From positions 1 through 64,000 of the forward strand of contig JBDKSB010000011.1 of NCBI GenBank assembly GCA_039683095.1: DNA of 64,000 bases. The letters run 5' to 3'. Position numbers and translations under genes: made by a program. This document shows, piece after piece, positions 49,833 to 58,962 of the stretch. Under the pieces are notes generated by a model. That model was given only the letters and a program-made list of their open reading frames with translations. It was not told the DNA's origin and ran no database searches. This DNA is from Acidobacteriota bacterium (GTDB lineage: Bacteria > Acidobacteriota > Aminicenantia > Aminicenantales > Saccharicenantaceae). The number at the start of each line of letters is the position of its first letter. Position 1 is the stretch's first letter.

Positions 49833-51692
49833 TCAGAACAGGACCCGGGCCTCGCCCGCGGTCCTGATCAGGAAGCGGATCTGCCGGATGAGGAGGTCCT
49901 TCCGGGAGTTGAGGGCTTCGATCTCCTCCCGGCCGAGGTAGCGGCCCATGTAACGGGCGACGGCCCGGTCGTCCCAGGCCAGGAGCCGGCCGAAGAGGAG
50001 CCGCGAACAGCGGCTCAGCTGGCAGCCCGAGCCGGCGCCCCTGTCCGGGGCGAAGGCCTCGGAGAAGTCGACGCGGAAGACGCTGTCGTCGTCGTCGCGG
50101 ACGAGCGTGTCGTTCTCCTTGCGGCAGTCGTCATTGACCAGGGCCTGGAAGACGACGAGGTCCGCCCGGGCCCGGTCGTAGGCCTCGGGGTCCCTCGGCG
50201 CGATCCGCATGTCCCGGCGCTCGGCCGGCGTCCGGGCCCCGGAGACAAAGGCCTGCACGGCCCCCGGAACGCCCTCGACGGTCCGCTCGACGATCGGCGG
50301 GACGACCTCGAGACCGAGATACTTGCTCAGGGCATAAGCGGCCAGGTCGTAGCGCCAGCTGTCGGCCAGCGGATCGGGCCGCGGCCGGTCGATGTACTTG
50401 AACACGGCCGGCAGGCTGATCCCCTGTCCCTCGAGGCTCAGCTTCCAGGCGTCCGTGCGGCCGCCGATGCCGGGGCCGCGCTTGACGACGGCGGCGGAAC
50501 GCAGGAAGGCCTCCATCTCCCGCGGGGAAAGGGGCTTCGGCGGGGGCGGCCGGATGCCGCTTCGGGCGGCCACTTCCTCGGTCTCTCCCCAGACCTTGAA
50601 CTCGCCGCGGTCGTAGATGAGGGCCGAGGGGATGCCGCCGTAGCTGCCGGAGATGCCGGTGTCCATGATCCAGACCTTGCCCTGGAAGCGGACGACGCTC
50701 GTCCGTTCGACGGTCGCGCTGGGCCCGGCGTTGAAGCGGAAGTAATTATGGCCGACGACCATGGCCCTGGCGCCGAGGTTGGCCAGGGTCCGGTCGATCT
50801 CGGCCTGGGCCGAGGCCTCGTTCTTCGTGGCCAGCCCCCGGAACCAGAGCGGGCTGTCCGGGTCGTAGACCAGCCGGGGATGGAAGGGCCGGGCGTATTC
50901 CTGCGGGTTGCGCATGCCCCCCTGGAAGAACTCGAGCTCGCTGCGAATGACGCGGTTGATCTCCCGGATCGGCCACCTGGAGATGGCCTCGCTGAGGCCG
51001 CCGTGGGCGTAGACGACGTCGTTGATCTTGATGACCGCGTTCTGCCGGACGAGCCAGCCGCCGCAGGTCGCGTTGAAGCCGAGGACGTAGGCCCGCCGGG
51101 CCTCGGCGTCCCTGGAGGCCATGACCTTGCTCCAGAACTCGGCCAGCCCCTCGTCGCTCTGGATGTCGAGGCCCTCGATCTCGGCCCGCTGCCGTTCGCC
51201 GGGGGAGAGGGTCTTGAGATACTTTTCCTCCCGCTGCCGGCGGAAATCCTCGGGCAGGAAGGCGACGAACTGCTCGACGGGGACATAGCCCGGGTAGTCG
51301 AGGGCGATGCCCGTGATGTTCATCTCTTCGTGGTTGCCGAGGATCATGTGGACCGCGCCGCCGGCCTCGGCCGCTTCTTTCTCGAGACGCCGGAGGAGGT
51401 TGAAGATCTCCCTGGCCCGCGGCCCCCGGTCCATGACGTCGCCGAGCTGGACGAGGTGCGTCCGGCCGCCGGTCCAGTGGAGATCGTTGTCGACGAGCCC
51501 GATCTGGGGGTGGGCCAGGATGAAGACGAAGCGGTCGTAGTCGCCGTGGAGGTCGGCGACGGCCACAACCCGCTCGACGCCTTTCCATTCGTAGGGGATC
51601 TCGTCGGCGTGGGAGAGGAGAGGCAGGAGGGCGAGGGACAGCCCCAGGAGGAGCGAACGGAACCCCGGGCGGCCTTTCCTGCTGATCACCAT
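49833..51692 (-). CDS. Exported PPP-type metallophosphatase fused to an atypical kinase-like domain
   Basis: Protein of 619 residues. A signal peptide (about 1-29, ending SHA) is followed by a calcineurin-like phosphatase domain (about 38-370): DLHGD (47-51), GDVMDRG (84-90), GNHEEMN (119-125), AHGG (229-232) and VVGHN (312-316). The GNHE-x-M-N form is that of Shewanella-like PPP phosphatases. After a Pro-rich linker (380-390) comes a kinase-like domain (about 395-619) paralogous to the two downstream proteins: K432, D449 in place of Glu in the WRYDLAAYALSKYLGL helix, loop NDDCRKEN (520-527), D542 in RVDFSEAF, and the shared C-terminal tail ending V-L-F. It leads the four-gene operon. A GTG one codon after the ATG could be the real, leaderless start, given the promoter position. 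Confidence 0.75.
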   Translation of the reverse strand: MVISRKGRPGFRSLLLGLSLALLPLLSHADEIPYEWKGVERVVAVADLHGDYDRFVFILAHPQIGLVDNDLHWTGGRTHLVQLGDVMDRGPRAREIFNLLRRLEKEAAEAGGAVHMILGNHEEMNITGIALDYPGYVPVEQFVAFLPEDFRRQREEKYLKTLSPGERQRAEIEGLDIQSDEGLAEFWSKVMASRDAEARRAYVLGFNATCGGWLVRQNAVIKINDVVYAHGGLSEAISRWPIREINRVIRSELEFFQGGMRNPQEYARPFHPRLVYDPDSPLWFRGLATKNEASAQAEIDRTLANLGARAMVVGHNYFRFNAGPSATVERTSVVRFQGKVWIMDTGISGSYGGIPSALIYDRGEFKVWGETEEVAARSGIRPPPPKPLSPREMEAFLRSAAVVKRGPGIGGRTDAWKLSLEGQGISLPAVFKYIDRPRPDPLADSWRYDLAAYALSKYLGLEVVPPIVERTVEGVPGAVQAFVSGARTPAERRDMRIAPRDPEAYDRARADLVVFQALVNDDCRKENDTLVRDDDDSVFRVDFSEAFAPDRGAGSGCQLSRCSRLLFGRLLAWDDRAVARYMGRYLGREEIEALNSRKDLLIRQIRFLIRTAGEARVLF

Positions 51693-51696
51693 CTTT

Positions 51697-51725
51697 CTTA
51701 TAGCCGCTTTCCGGGAGGGAATCAA
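51697..51725 (-). promoter_or_regulatory. Promoter of the exported kinase/phosphatase operon
   Basis: On the reverse strand TTGATT (51720-51725) and TATAAG (51697-51702) are exactly 17 bases apart. The ATG at 51692 begins only five bases after the -10 and a GTG eight bases after it, so the mRNA is predicted to be leaderless. The boxes lie back to back with the namZ promoter. Confidence 0.65.
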
Positions 51726-51739
51726 GGCCCGGCCGGGGT

Positions 51740-51768
51740 TTGACTCGCCGGAGGCGGTCCTGTTATCC
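51740..51768 (+). promoter_or_regulatory. Promoter of the namZ-like gene
   Basis: TTGACT (51740-51745) and TTATCC (51763-51768) are 17 bases apart. The two divergent -35 boxes are only 14 bases apart, so one regulator could affect both operons. Confidence 0.5.
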
Positions 51769-51840
51769 TTCCCCTCCCGGACACGGGACCCGAGATCACG
51801 GCCGCGGGCGACCGGATCACGAGCGAAAGGACGGACGATC

Positions 51841-53184
51841 ATGAGACAACGAACGGATCTCGCCGCGAACGCCCTGGCCGTCATCCTGGCCGCGGGCCTG
51901 GGACTGGCCCTCGCGGCCTGTGCCGGCCGGGAGAAACCGTCCGGGCCGCCGGCGGCCGCCTCCGTCAGCCGGGTCAAGCCCGGGCTCGAGGTCTTCCTCG
52001 AGAAGCATCTCGACCTGGTCAGGGGCAAGCGGGTCGGGTTGATCACGAACCAGACGGGCACGGACGCGGGCCTGCGCTCGACCGTGGAGCTCTTCCAGGC
52101 CAACCCGGCCATCCGGCTGGTGGCCCTCTACGGCCCCGAACACGGCGTCCGGGGCAACGCCCAGGCGGGCGAGTACGTGCCCTTCTATTACGACGAGGCC
52201 TACAAGCTGCCGGTCTTCAGCCTCTACGGGCAGTCCTTCAAGCCCGATCCGGGCATGCTGAAGAACATCGACGAGTACATGCGCTCCTTCGACACCCGGG
52301 AGGCGGGCAAGGTGCCGGAAGCGGCCATGGTCCAGGGGGTGGACGTCCTCGTCTACGACATCCAGGACGTCGGGACGCGCGTCTATACCTATATCGCGAC
52401 CATGGCCTATGCCATGCAGGCCGCGGCCGAGGCGGGCATCGACTTCATCGTCCTCGACCGGCCCGCGCCCATCGACGGCGAGGACATGGAAGGGGCGGTC
52501 CTCGAGTGCCCGAGGTTCAGCTCGTTCGTCGGGCTGTACCCGATCCCCCTGCGTTTCGGCCTGACGATGGGCGAGATGGCGCGCCTGTTCAACGACAAGT
52601 TCCAGTCCCGCCCGGCCCGGCTGACGGTCATCCCGATGGAAGGCTGGTCGCGGTCGATGTGGTTCGACGAGACCGGGCTGCCGTGGGTCATCCCGTCGCC
52701 GAACATGCCGACCCTGGGCACGGCGACCGTGTATCCGGGGCTGGTGGCGCTCGAGGGGACCAACCTGTCCGAGGGCCGGGGCACGACCCGGCCGTTCGAA
52801 TACTTCGGAGCGCCCTGGATAGACGGCCACGCGCTGGCCGCGCGGCTGAACGCCCTCAACCTGGCCGGGGTCCGCTTCCGGGAGGCCTGGTTCACGCCGT
52901 ACTTCTCGAAGTTCCAGGGCCAGCTCTGCGGCGGCTGCCAGATCCACGTGACCGACCGGAAGACCTTCCGCCCGGTCGCCGTGGCCCTGCACATCCTCAA
53001 GGCGGCGCGGGAGATGGCCCCGGACAAGTTCGCCTTTCACGCCGACTACTTCGACAAGGTCATGGGCACGGCCTCGGTGCGCCTGGCCCTCGAGGCGGGG
53101 ACGGACGTGGCCGCCATCCTGGAGAGCATGCGGCCGGGGCTCGAGGCCTTCGCTTCGCTCCGCAAAGAATATTTGCTTTATTAA
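51841..53184 (+). CDS. namZ: DUF1343 lipoprotein, exo-beta-N-acetylmuramidase (NamZ) family
   Basis: Protein of 447 residues with a lipobox LALAAC (about 22-27). The family features are clear: VGLITNQTGTD, LYGPEHGVRG, YDIQDVGTRVYTYI, PSPNMPTL and EGTNLSEGRGTTRPFE. NamZ removes terminal N-acetylmuramic acid from peptidoglycan fragments, in cell-wall recycling or feeding on foreign wall. The lipoprotein signal places it in the periplasm or on the outer membrane. The gene is divergent from the exported kinase operon and is followed by a terminator-like repeat. Symbol given by family, not proven orthology. Confidence 0.87.
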   Translation: MRQRTDLAANALAVILAAGLGLALAACAGREKPSGPPAAASVSRVKPGLEVFLEKHLDLVRGKRVGLITNQTGTDAGLRSTVELFQANPAIRLVALYGPEHGVRGNAQAGEYVPFYYDEAYKLPVFSLYGQSFKPDPGMLKNIDEYMRSFDTREAGKVPEAAMVQGVDVLVYDIQDVGTRVYTYIATMAYAMQAAAEAGIDFIVLDRPAPIDGEDMEGAVLECPRFSSFVGLYPIPLRFGLTMGEMARLFNDKFQSRPARLTVIPMEGWSRSMWFDETGLPWVIPSPNMPTLGTATVYPGLVALEGTNLSEGRGTTRPFEYFGAPWIDGHALAARLNALNLAGVRFREAWFTPYFSKFQGQLCGGCQIHVTDRKTFRPVAVALHILKAAREMAPDKFAFHADYFDKVMGTASVRLALEAGTDVAAILESMRPGLEAFASLRKEYLLY

Positions 53185-53200
53185 ATCAACAAGAGGGTTA

Positions 53201-53260
53201 AGAAGGGGTCAAACCTGCTTTTGCCCAAAACCGAGTAAAAAGTAGGTTTGGCCTTCTCTT
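53201..53260 (+). repeat. Inverted-repeat hairpin with GGGGTCAAACC core (copy 2), probable terminator
   Basis: AGAAGGGGTCAAACCTGC (53201-53218) pairs with the nearly complementary stretch at 53238-53256 (two mismatches and a two-base gap), leaving a loop of about 20 bases. A T-rich run follows (53259-53263). The core is the same as in the arms of the element at 38026. It lies 16 bases after the namZ stop, so it may serve as terminator. Confidence 0.6.
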
Positions 53261-53320
53261 TTTGCTAAAATAGGAATCTTCCCCTTCACGGGACGATCAT
53301 CCGGCAAGGAGACCGACGCG

Positions 53321-54892
53321 ATGGCGATGAAGACTCCCCGATACGCCCTGGCCAACCCCATGTCCCTGATCCTCGACAAGCCGGCCGCGGATTTCACCCG
53401 GGCCGACCTGCTAGAGGTCATCGGATCGAAAGAGATCGAGCGGGTCACGTTCCACTACACGGCGATCGACGGCAAGCTCAAGGAGCTGACCATCCCGGTC
53501 ACCGACCGCTATCACGTCGAGTCCATCCTGGCCGAGGGCGAGCGCGTCGACGGCTCGTCCCTGTTCAAGGGCATGGTCGACATGGGGCTCTCGGACCTCT
53601 ACGTCGTGCCCGTCTACCGCTCGGCTTTCTTCAACCCCTTCGACGAAGGCAGCCTCGACCTCGTCTGCCGCTACCTGACCAAGGACGGCGCGCCCGCGCC
53701 CTTCACCTATGACGGCATCCTGGCCCGGGCCGCGTCCCTCTTCCGCAAGGTCTCCGGCCTGGAGCTGCGGGCCATGGGCGAGCTCGAGTTCTTCCTGCTG
53801 ACCTCGCCGGCCGACCGGTCCTTCCCGATCGAGAACCAGCGGAACTACCACGGCTCGGCGCCGTTCGCCAAGAGCGGCCCCATCCTCCACGAGATGATCC
53901 GGCATATCGCCCGGGCGACCGGGGCGGTCAAGTACGCCCATTGCGAGAACGGCGTCATCGACGCCGTCCGCAGCGACGTCCCGGAGATCGCCGGGCGCCT
54001 GGCCGAGCAGCTCGAGATCGAGTTCGTGCCCCGCCCGATCGAGGAGGCGGCCGACGACCTCGTCCTCGGCCGCTGGATCATCCGCAACACGGCCTTCCAC
54101 CACGGCGCCGTGGCCACCTTCACCCCCAAGCTCGAGGAAGGCGTGGCCGGCAGCGGGCTCCATTTCCACCTCGAGCTGGCCAAGGACGGCCGCAGCGTCA
54201 TGCGCGGCCCGGACGGCAAGCTCTCGGTCGAGGCCCGCAAGATCATCGGCGGCCTGTGCGAATACGCCGACTCCCTGACCGCGTTCGGCAACACGGTCTC
54301 GTCGGCCTACCTCCGCCTGGTGCCGAACCAGGAGGCGCCGACGCGCATCTGCTGGAGCGACCTCAACCGCAGCGCCCTGATCCGCGTCCCGCTCGGCTTC
54401 GCCGACGCCGGCGACATGGCCCGCACGGTCAACCCGGCCGAGCCCGGCGGCTACCGGGACGAGCGCGGCGGCCGCCAGACCGTCGAGATCCGCAGCCCCG
54501 ACGGCAGCGCCCTCATCCACCTGATGCTGGCCGGCATCGCCATGGCCGCCAACTGGGCCTTCGGCGGCGACAAGTCGCTGTTCCGGGACATCGGGCCCCT
54601 CGACCTGGCCGAGATGTACTATGTCAAGGGCAACATCTTCACCGACAAGGACCTGCTCAAGCGGCTGCCGGCGCTGCCGGCGAGCTGCGTCGAATCGAGC
54701 CGGGTCCTGCTCGCCAAGCGCGGCCTCTACGAGCGCGACGGCGTCTTCCCGCCGGGCGTCATCGACTACGCGGCCCGGATGCTCGAGGCCGAGGATGACG
54801 AGTTCATGAACAAGCGGCTGGCCGACCTGCCGGCCCATGACCGCCTGCACCAGATCCGCCAGATCATGCACAAGGATCTGCACAAGCATTGA
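53321..54892 (+). CDS. Glutamine synthetase family protein
   Basis: Protein of 523 residues in the GS type I superfamily. An N-terminal beta-Grasp part (about 35-110, ending VDGSSLFKGM) is followed by the catalytic barrel: GELEFFL (metal Glu), HCENG, GSGLHFHL (the G-x-G-x-H of the ammonia/ATP site), NRSALIRVP and VEIRSPD. It is longer and more diverged than GlnA, so a gamma-glutamyl ligase acting on another amine is possible. AAGGAG precedes the ATG. An A+T-rich stretch with TAAAAT lies upstream, but I could not match a -35. The URO-D-like gene follows after 11 bases. Confidence 0.85.
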   Translation: MAMKTPRYALANPMSLILDKPAADFTRADLLEVIGSKEIERVTFHYTAIDGKLKELTIPVTDRYHVESILAEGERVDGSSLFKGMVDMGLSDLYVVPVYRSAFFNPFDEGSLDLVCRYLTKDGAPAPFTYDGILARAASLFRKVSGLELRAMGELEFFLLTSPADRSFPIENQRNYHGSAPFAKSGPILHEMIRHIARATGAVKYAHCENGVIDAVRSDVPEIAGRLAEQLEIEFVPRPIEEAADDLVLGRWIIRNTAFHHGAVATFTPKLEEGVAGSGLHFHLELAKDGRSVMRGPDGKLSVEARKIIGGLCEYADSLTAFGNTVSSAYLRLVPNQEAPTRICWSDLNRSALIRVPLGFADAGDMARTVNPAEPGGYRDERGGRQTVEIRSPDGSALIHLMLAGIAMAANWAFGGDKSLFRDIGPLDLAEMYYVKGNIFTDKDLLKRLPALPASCVESSRVLLAKRGLYERDGVFPPGVIDYAARMLEAEDDEFMNKRLADLPAHDRLHQIRQIMHKDLHKH

Positions 54893-54903
54893 GCCGCGAC
54901 GCC

Positions 54904-55947
54904 ATGACCTCCCGCGAGCGCTGGCAGGCCGTCCTGGCCCGCCGGACGCCCGACCGCGTGCCGCTCGACTACTGGGCCACGCCGGAGTTCGACGCCAAGC
55001 TCGAGAGGCATCTCGGCTGCCGCACCCGGCGCCAGGCCCTCGACCGGCTCGGGATCGACTACGAGGTCCTGCTCCGGCCCGCCTACGCCGGACCGCGCCT
55101 GCCCCGGATGCAGGACGAGTTCGGCCGCCGCTTCCGCAGCGTCGGCTACGGCCCGGGCGCCTACCGCGAGTGCGTCCACAACCCCCTGGCCGGGTTCGCG
55201 TCCGTGGCCGAGATCGAGAAGGCCTACGTCTGGCCGACGGCCGACTGGTGGGACTTCAGCGGCATCGCGGCCCAGACCCGCCGGAACGAGAGCCATCCCC
55301 TCCGCGGCGGCGGTTCGGAGCCCTTCCTCATCTACAAGGAGCTGCGGGGCATGGAGCAGGCCTACGTCGACCTGGTCGAGAACCCGGAGATCGCCCATTA
55401 CTGCCTGGACAAGCTCTTCGGCCTGGCCTACGAGTGCGCCGCCCGCATCTACGAGGCCGCGCCCGGCCGGGTCGACATCTCCTACATCGCCGAGGACATG
55501 GGCGGCCAGGCCGACCTCATGATCTCGGTCCGCCACATCCGCGAGTTCCTGCTGCCGGGCATGAAGCGGATGATCGGCCTGGCCCACCAGGCCGGGGCTT
55601 ACGCCTTCCACCACAACGACGGCAGCTGCTGGCGCATCATCCCCGACATGATCGGCCTGGGCATCGACCTCCTCAATCCCCTCCAGTGGCGCTGCCCGGG
55701 CATGGAGCGGGAGCGGCTCAAGAAGGAGTTCGGGCCGCACGTCGTCCTCCACGGCGGCATGGACAACCAGTATACCCTGCCCTTCGGAACGGTCGACGAG
55801 GTCCGGCGCGAGGTCGCGGACAACCTGGGGATCCTGGGCCGGGGCGGCGGCTACATCCTGGCGCCCTGCCACAACATCCAGGCCATCACGCCGGTGGAGA
55901 ACGTGCTGGCCATGTACGAAACCGCCCGCGAGCTCGGGCCTTCGTGA
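54904..55947 (+). CDS. Uroporphyrinogen decarboxylase (URO-D) superfamily protein
   Basis: Protein of 347 residues with a TIM-barrel of the URO-D/corrinoid methyltransferase group: TSRERWQAVLARRTPDRVPLDYW at the start is the superfamily opening, and HNDGSCW, LNPLQW and GGYILAPCHNIQ are typical of the C-terminal half. It lacks the family signature of true HemE, and no heme genes are near, so a methyltransferase-like or unknown role is more likely. In-frame TTG at 54889 overlaps the glutamine synthetase stop; ATG 54904 is used here, though neither has a clear ribosome binding site. Probably co-transcribed with the preceding gene. Confidence 0.8.
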   Translation: MTSRERWQAVLARRTPDRVPLDYWATPEFDAKLERHLGCRTRRQALDRLGIDYEVLLRPAYAGPRLPRMQDEFGRRFRSVGYGPGAYRECVHNPLAGFASVAEIEKAYVWPTADWWDFSGIAAQTRRNESHPLRGGGSEPFLIYKELRGMEQAYVDLVENPEIAHYCLDKLFGLAYECAARIYEAAPGRVDISYIAEDMGGQADLMISVRHIREFLLPGMKRMIGLAHQAGAYAFHHNDGSCWRIIPDMIGLGIDLLNPLQWRCPGMERERLKKEFGPHVVLHGGMDNQYTLPFGTVDEVRREVADNLGILGRGGGYILAPCHNIQAITPVENVLAMYETARELGPS

Positions 55948-55972
55948 AAAAGCCGGCCCCGGGCGAGGCCGG

Positions 55973-57484
<1,512 letters not shown>

Positions 57485-57575
57485 GACGAACCTCTTTCTT
57501 TCCCGCCGATTCTATGGGAGAGGAGTCGGGCGAGTCAATCCTTTTTCCGCCCCGGCGGGAGTTCGCCGGCGCTTG

Positions 57576-57605
57576 ATGACAGAGGGCCGCGAAATGCGAT
57601 AAAAT
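57576..57605 (+). promoter_or_regulatory. Promoter of the barrel-TlpA-polyferredoxin operon (leaderless start)
   Basis: ATGACA (57576-57581) and TAAAAT (57600-57605) are 18 bases apart and the ATG at 57615 follows after nine bases, the same spacing as at 32176, 38166 and 41536. Confidence 0.6.
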
Positions 57606-57614
57606 AGATGAACC

Positions 57615-58181
57615 ATGAGAAAAGCCATCTCAGCCGCCGCCACCCTTTTCCTGGCTCTGGCCGGGCTCTGCCTGCCGGCCCGGGGCGCCGAAACGGCCGC
57701 GACCCTCAAGGCCGGCTTCTTCCTGCCCTCGGACAGCGTCTTCCGCGACGTCTACGCCAGCGGGCCGCTCTTCGGCGTCGACCTTTCGATCCCGATCGCC
57801 GGGCCCCTGCAGATCTGGGCCGGCGCGGAATACTTCGCCAAGACCGGCCGGCTCACGGTCTCGGAGGAGACGACCAAGGTCCGGATCACACCCATTTACG
57901 CGGGGCTGCGGGCCCAGTTCGGCAAGAAGAAAGCCAGGCCGTACATCGGCGCCGCGGCCGCGTATTTCCTGCTCCACGAGGAGAATCCGCTCGGCGAGGC
58001 CAGCAAGAACGCGCTGGGGTTGCTGACCCAGGCCGGGGTCCAGCTGCGGCTGGCCGGGCCGGCCTGGCTCGATCTCTTCGCGGGATACCGCCTCTGCACC
58101 ATCAAGTCGGACGACGGCGAGTCCTTCGAGGCCGGCCTGGGCGGCCTGTCCTCCGGCCTCGGCGTCACGTTCAAGTTCTGA
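57615..58181 (+). CDS. Small outer-membrane beta-barrel-like protein
   Basis: Protein of 188 residues. A signal peptide (about 1-24, ending ARGAE) is followed by alternating amphipathic strands and a final GLGVTFKF, typical of eight-stranded barrels of the OmpW/OmpX kind. No enzymatic motif is visible. It starts the operon that continues with a thioredoxin-like protein 13 bases later. I call it by architecture only. Confidence 0.65.
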   Translation: MRKAISAAATLFLALAGLCLPARGAETAATLKAGFFLPSDSVFRDVYASGPLFGVDLSIPIAGPLQIWAGAEYFAKTGRLTVSEETTKVRITPIYAGLRAQFGKKKARPYIGAAAAYFLLHEENPLGEASKNALGLLTQAGVQLRLAGPAWLDLFAGYRLCTIKSDDGESFEAGLGGLSSGLGVTFKF

Positions 58182-58194
58182 TAGACTTGAAGCC

Positions 58195-58824
58195 ATGAAC
58201 ACAGCCGTCAAGACCCTGGCCGCCCTGGCCGCCCTGCTCATCCTTGTTTCCCCGTCGTTCGCGATCCTCAAGGCCGGCGACAAGGTCGTCCCGTTCTCCC
58301 TGAAGAACGTCGACGGCAAGGATTACACCGTGACCGTCGAGGACGGCCGGCTGACCCTGACCGTCGCCGAGACCGCCGGAGGCGGGACCAACGTCGTCAA
58401 GACGCATCCGGCCGCGGTGCTCATCGATTTCTGGGCCACCTATTGCGTGCCCTGCCGCAAGGCCATGCCGCACATGCAGAAGCTCCACGAGGACTTCAGG
58501 CCGGCCGAGGGCCAGGCCGCCGGCGGCCTTCACGTCATCGGCATCGCCCTCGACGAGGCCGGCGGCAAGGTCGTCAGGCCCTTCTACCAGAAGCTCAAGA
58601 TCACCTATCCTCTCCTGGCCGATCCGCCCACGGCCGGGCCCGCCGCGGGCGTGGCCGCCACGGCCAAGGACATGAAGAAGCGTTACGGCATCCAGGAGAT
58701 CCCGGTCGTTTACCTCATCGACGCGTCCGGCACCATCACCCACGCCCACGTCGGCGCGACCGAAGCGCAGATGGCCGAGCTCGACGCCGCCGTCAAGGCG
58801 CTTGTCGGGGGAGCGGCCCGTTGA
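58195..58824 (+). CDS. TlpA/ResA-like exported thioredoxin
   Basis: Protein of 209 residues with a signal peptide (about 1-23). The thioredoxin fold has the redox site WATYCVPC (C84, C87) and the cis-proline in EIPVVYLI. The peroxiredoxin/TlpA-type opening (KAGDKVVPFSLKNVDGK) and an insertion near 90-150 are usual for the group. It would reduce disulfides outside the cytoplasm, for example during cytochrome maturation, and needs an electron source; the next two genes could provide it. No ribosome binding site is evident. Confidence 0.85.
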   Translation: MNTAVKTLAALAALLILVSPSFAILKAGDKVVPFSLKNVDGKDYTVTVEDGRLTLTVAETAGGGTNVVKTHPAAVLIDFWATYCVPCRKAMPHMQKLHEDFRPAEGQAAGGLHVIGIALDEAGGKVVRPFYQKLKITYPLLADPPTAGPAAGVAATAKDMKKRYGIQEIPVVYLIDASGTITHAHVGATEAQMAELDAAVKALVGGAAR

Positions 58825-58955
58825 GGCGCCGGCTCCCCTGGATCCTGCTCGGGGTCTCGCTGGCGGTCATGGCCGCCGGTCTCCTGCTCGGCGAATATCA
58901 GAACGTCCTCGAGAAGGCCGTCACGGTCTGCCTCGACTGCATCGGCATCGGGTGA
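58821..58955 (+). CDS. CD1871A-like CXXC mini-protein
   Basis: Protein of 44 residues: a basic start (LRRRLPW), one membrane helix (about 6-24) and a C-terminal tail ending CLDCIGIG. The C-x2-C end and overall form match the CD1871A family of tiny membrane proteins found beside TlpA-like thioredoxins and polyferredoxins. It starts at TTG, overlapping the TlpA stop, with GGGGGAG upstream, and would be missed by a minimum-length filter. The cysteine pair could relay electrons or bind metal; this is inferred from context. Confidence 0.75.
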   Translation: MRRRLPWILLGVSLAVMAAGLLLGEYQNVLEKAVTVCLDCIGIG

Positions 58956-58962
58956 GCCGCGG

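Noticed and set aside
58180-58194. Leaderless promoter for the TlpA-like gene
   Set aside because: GATAGA ends nine bases before the ATG, as in the four accepted cases, but no -35-like hexamer fits and the gene follows its operon partner by 13 bases.
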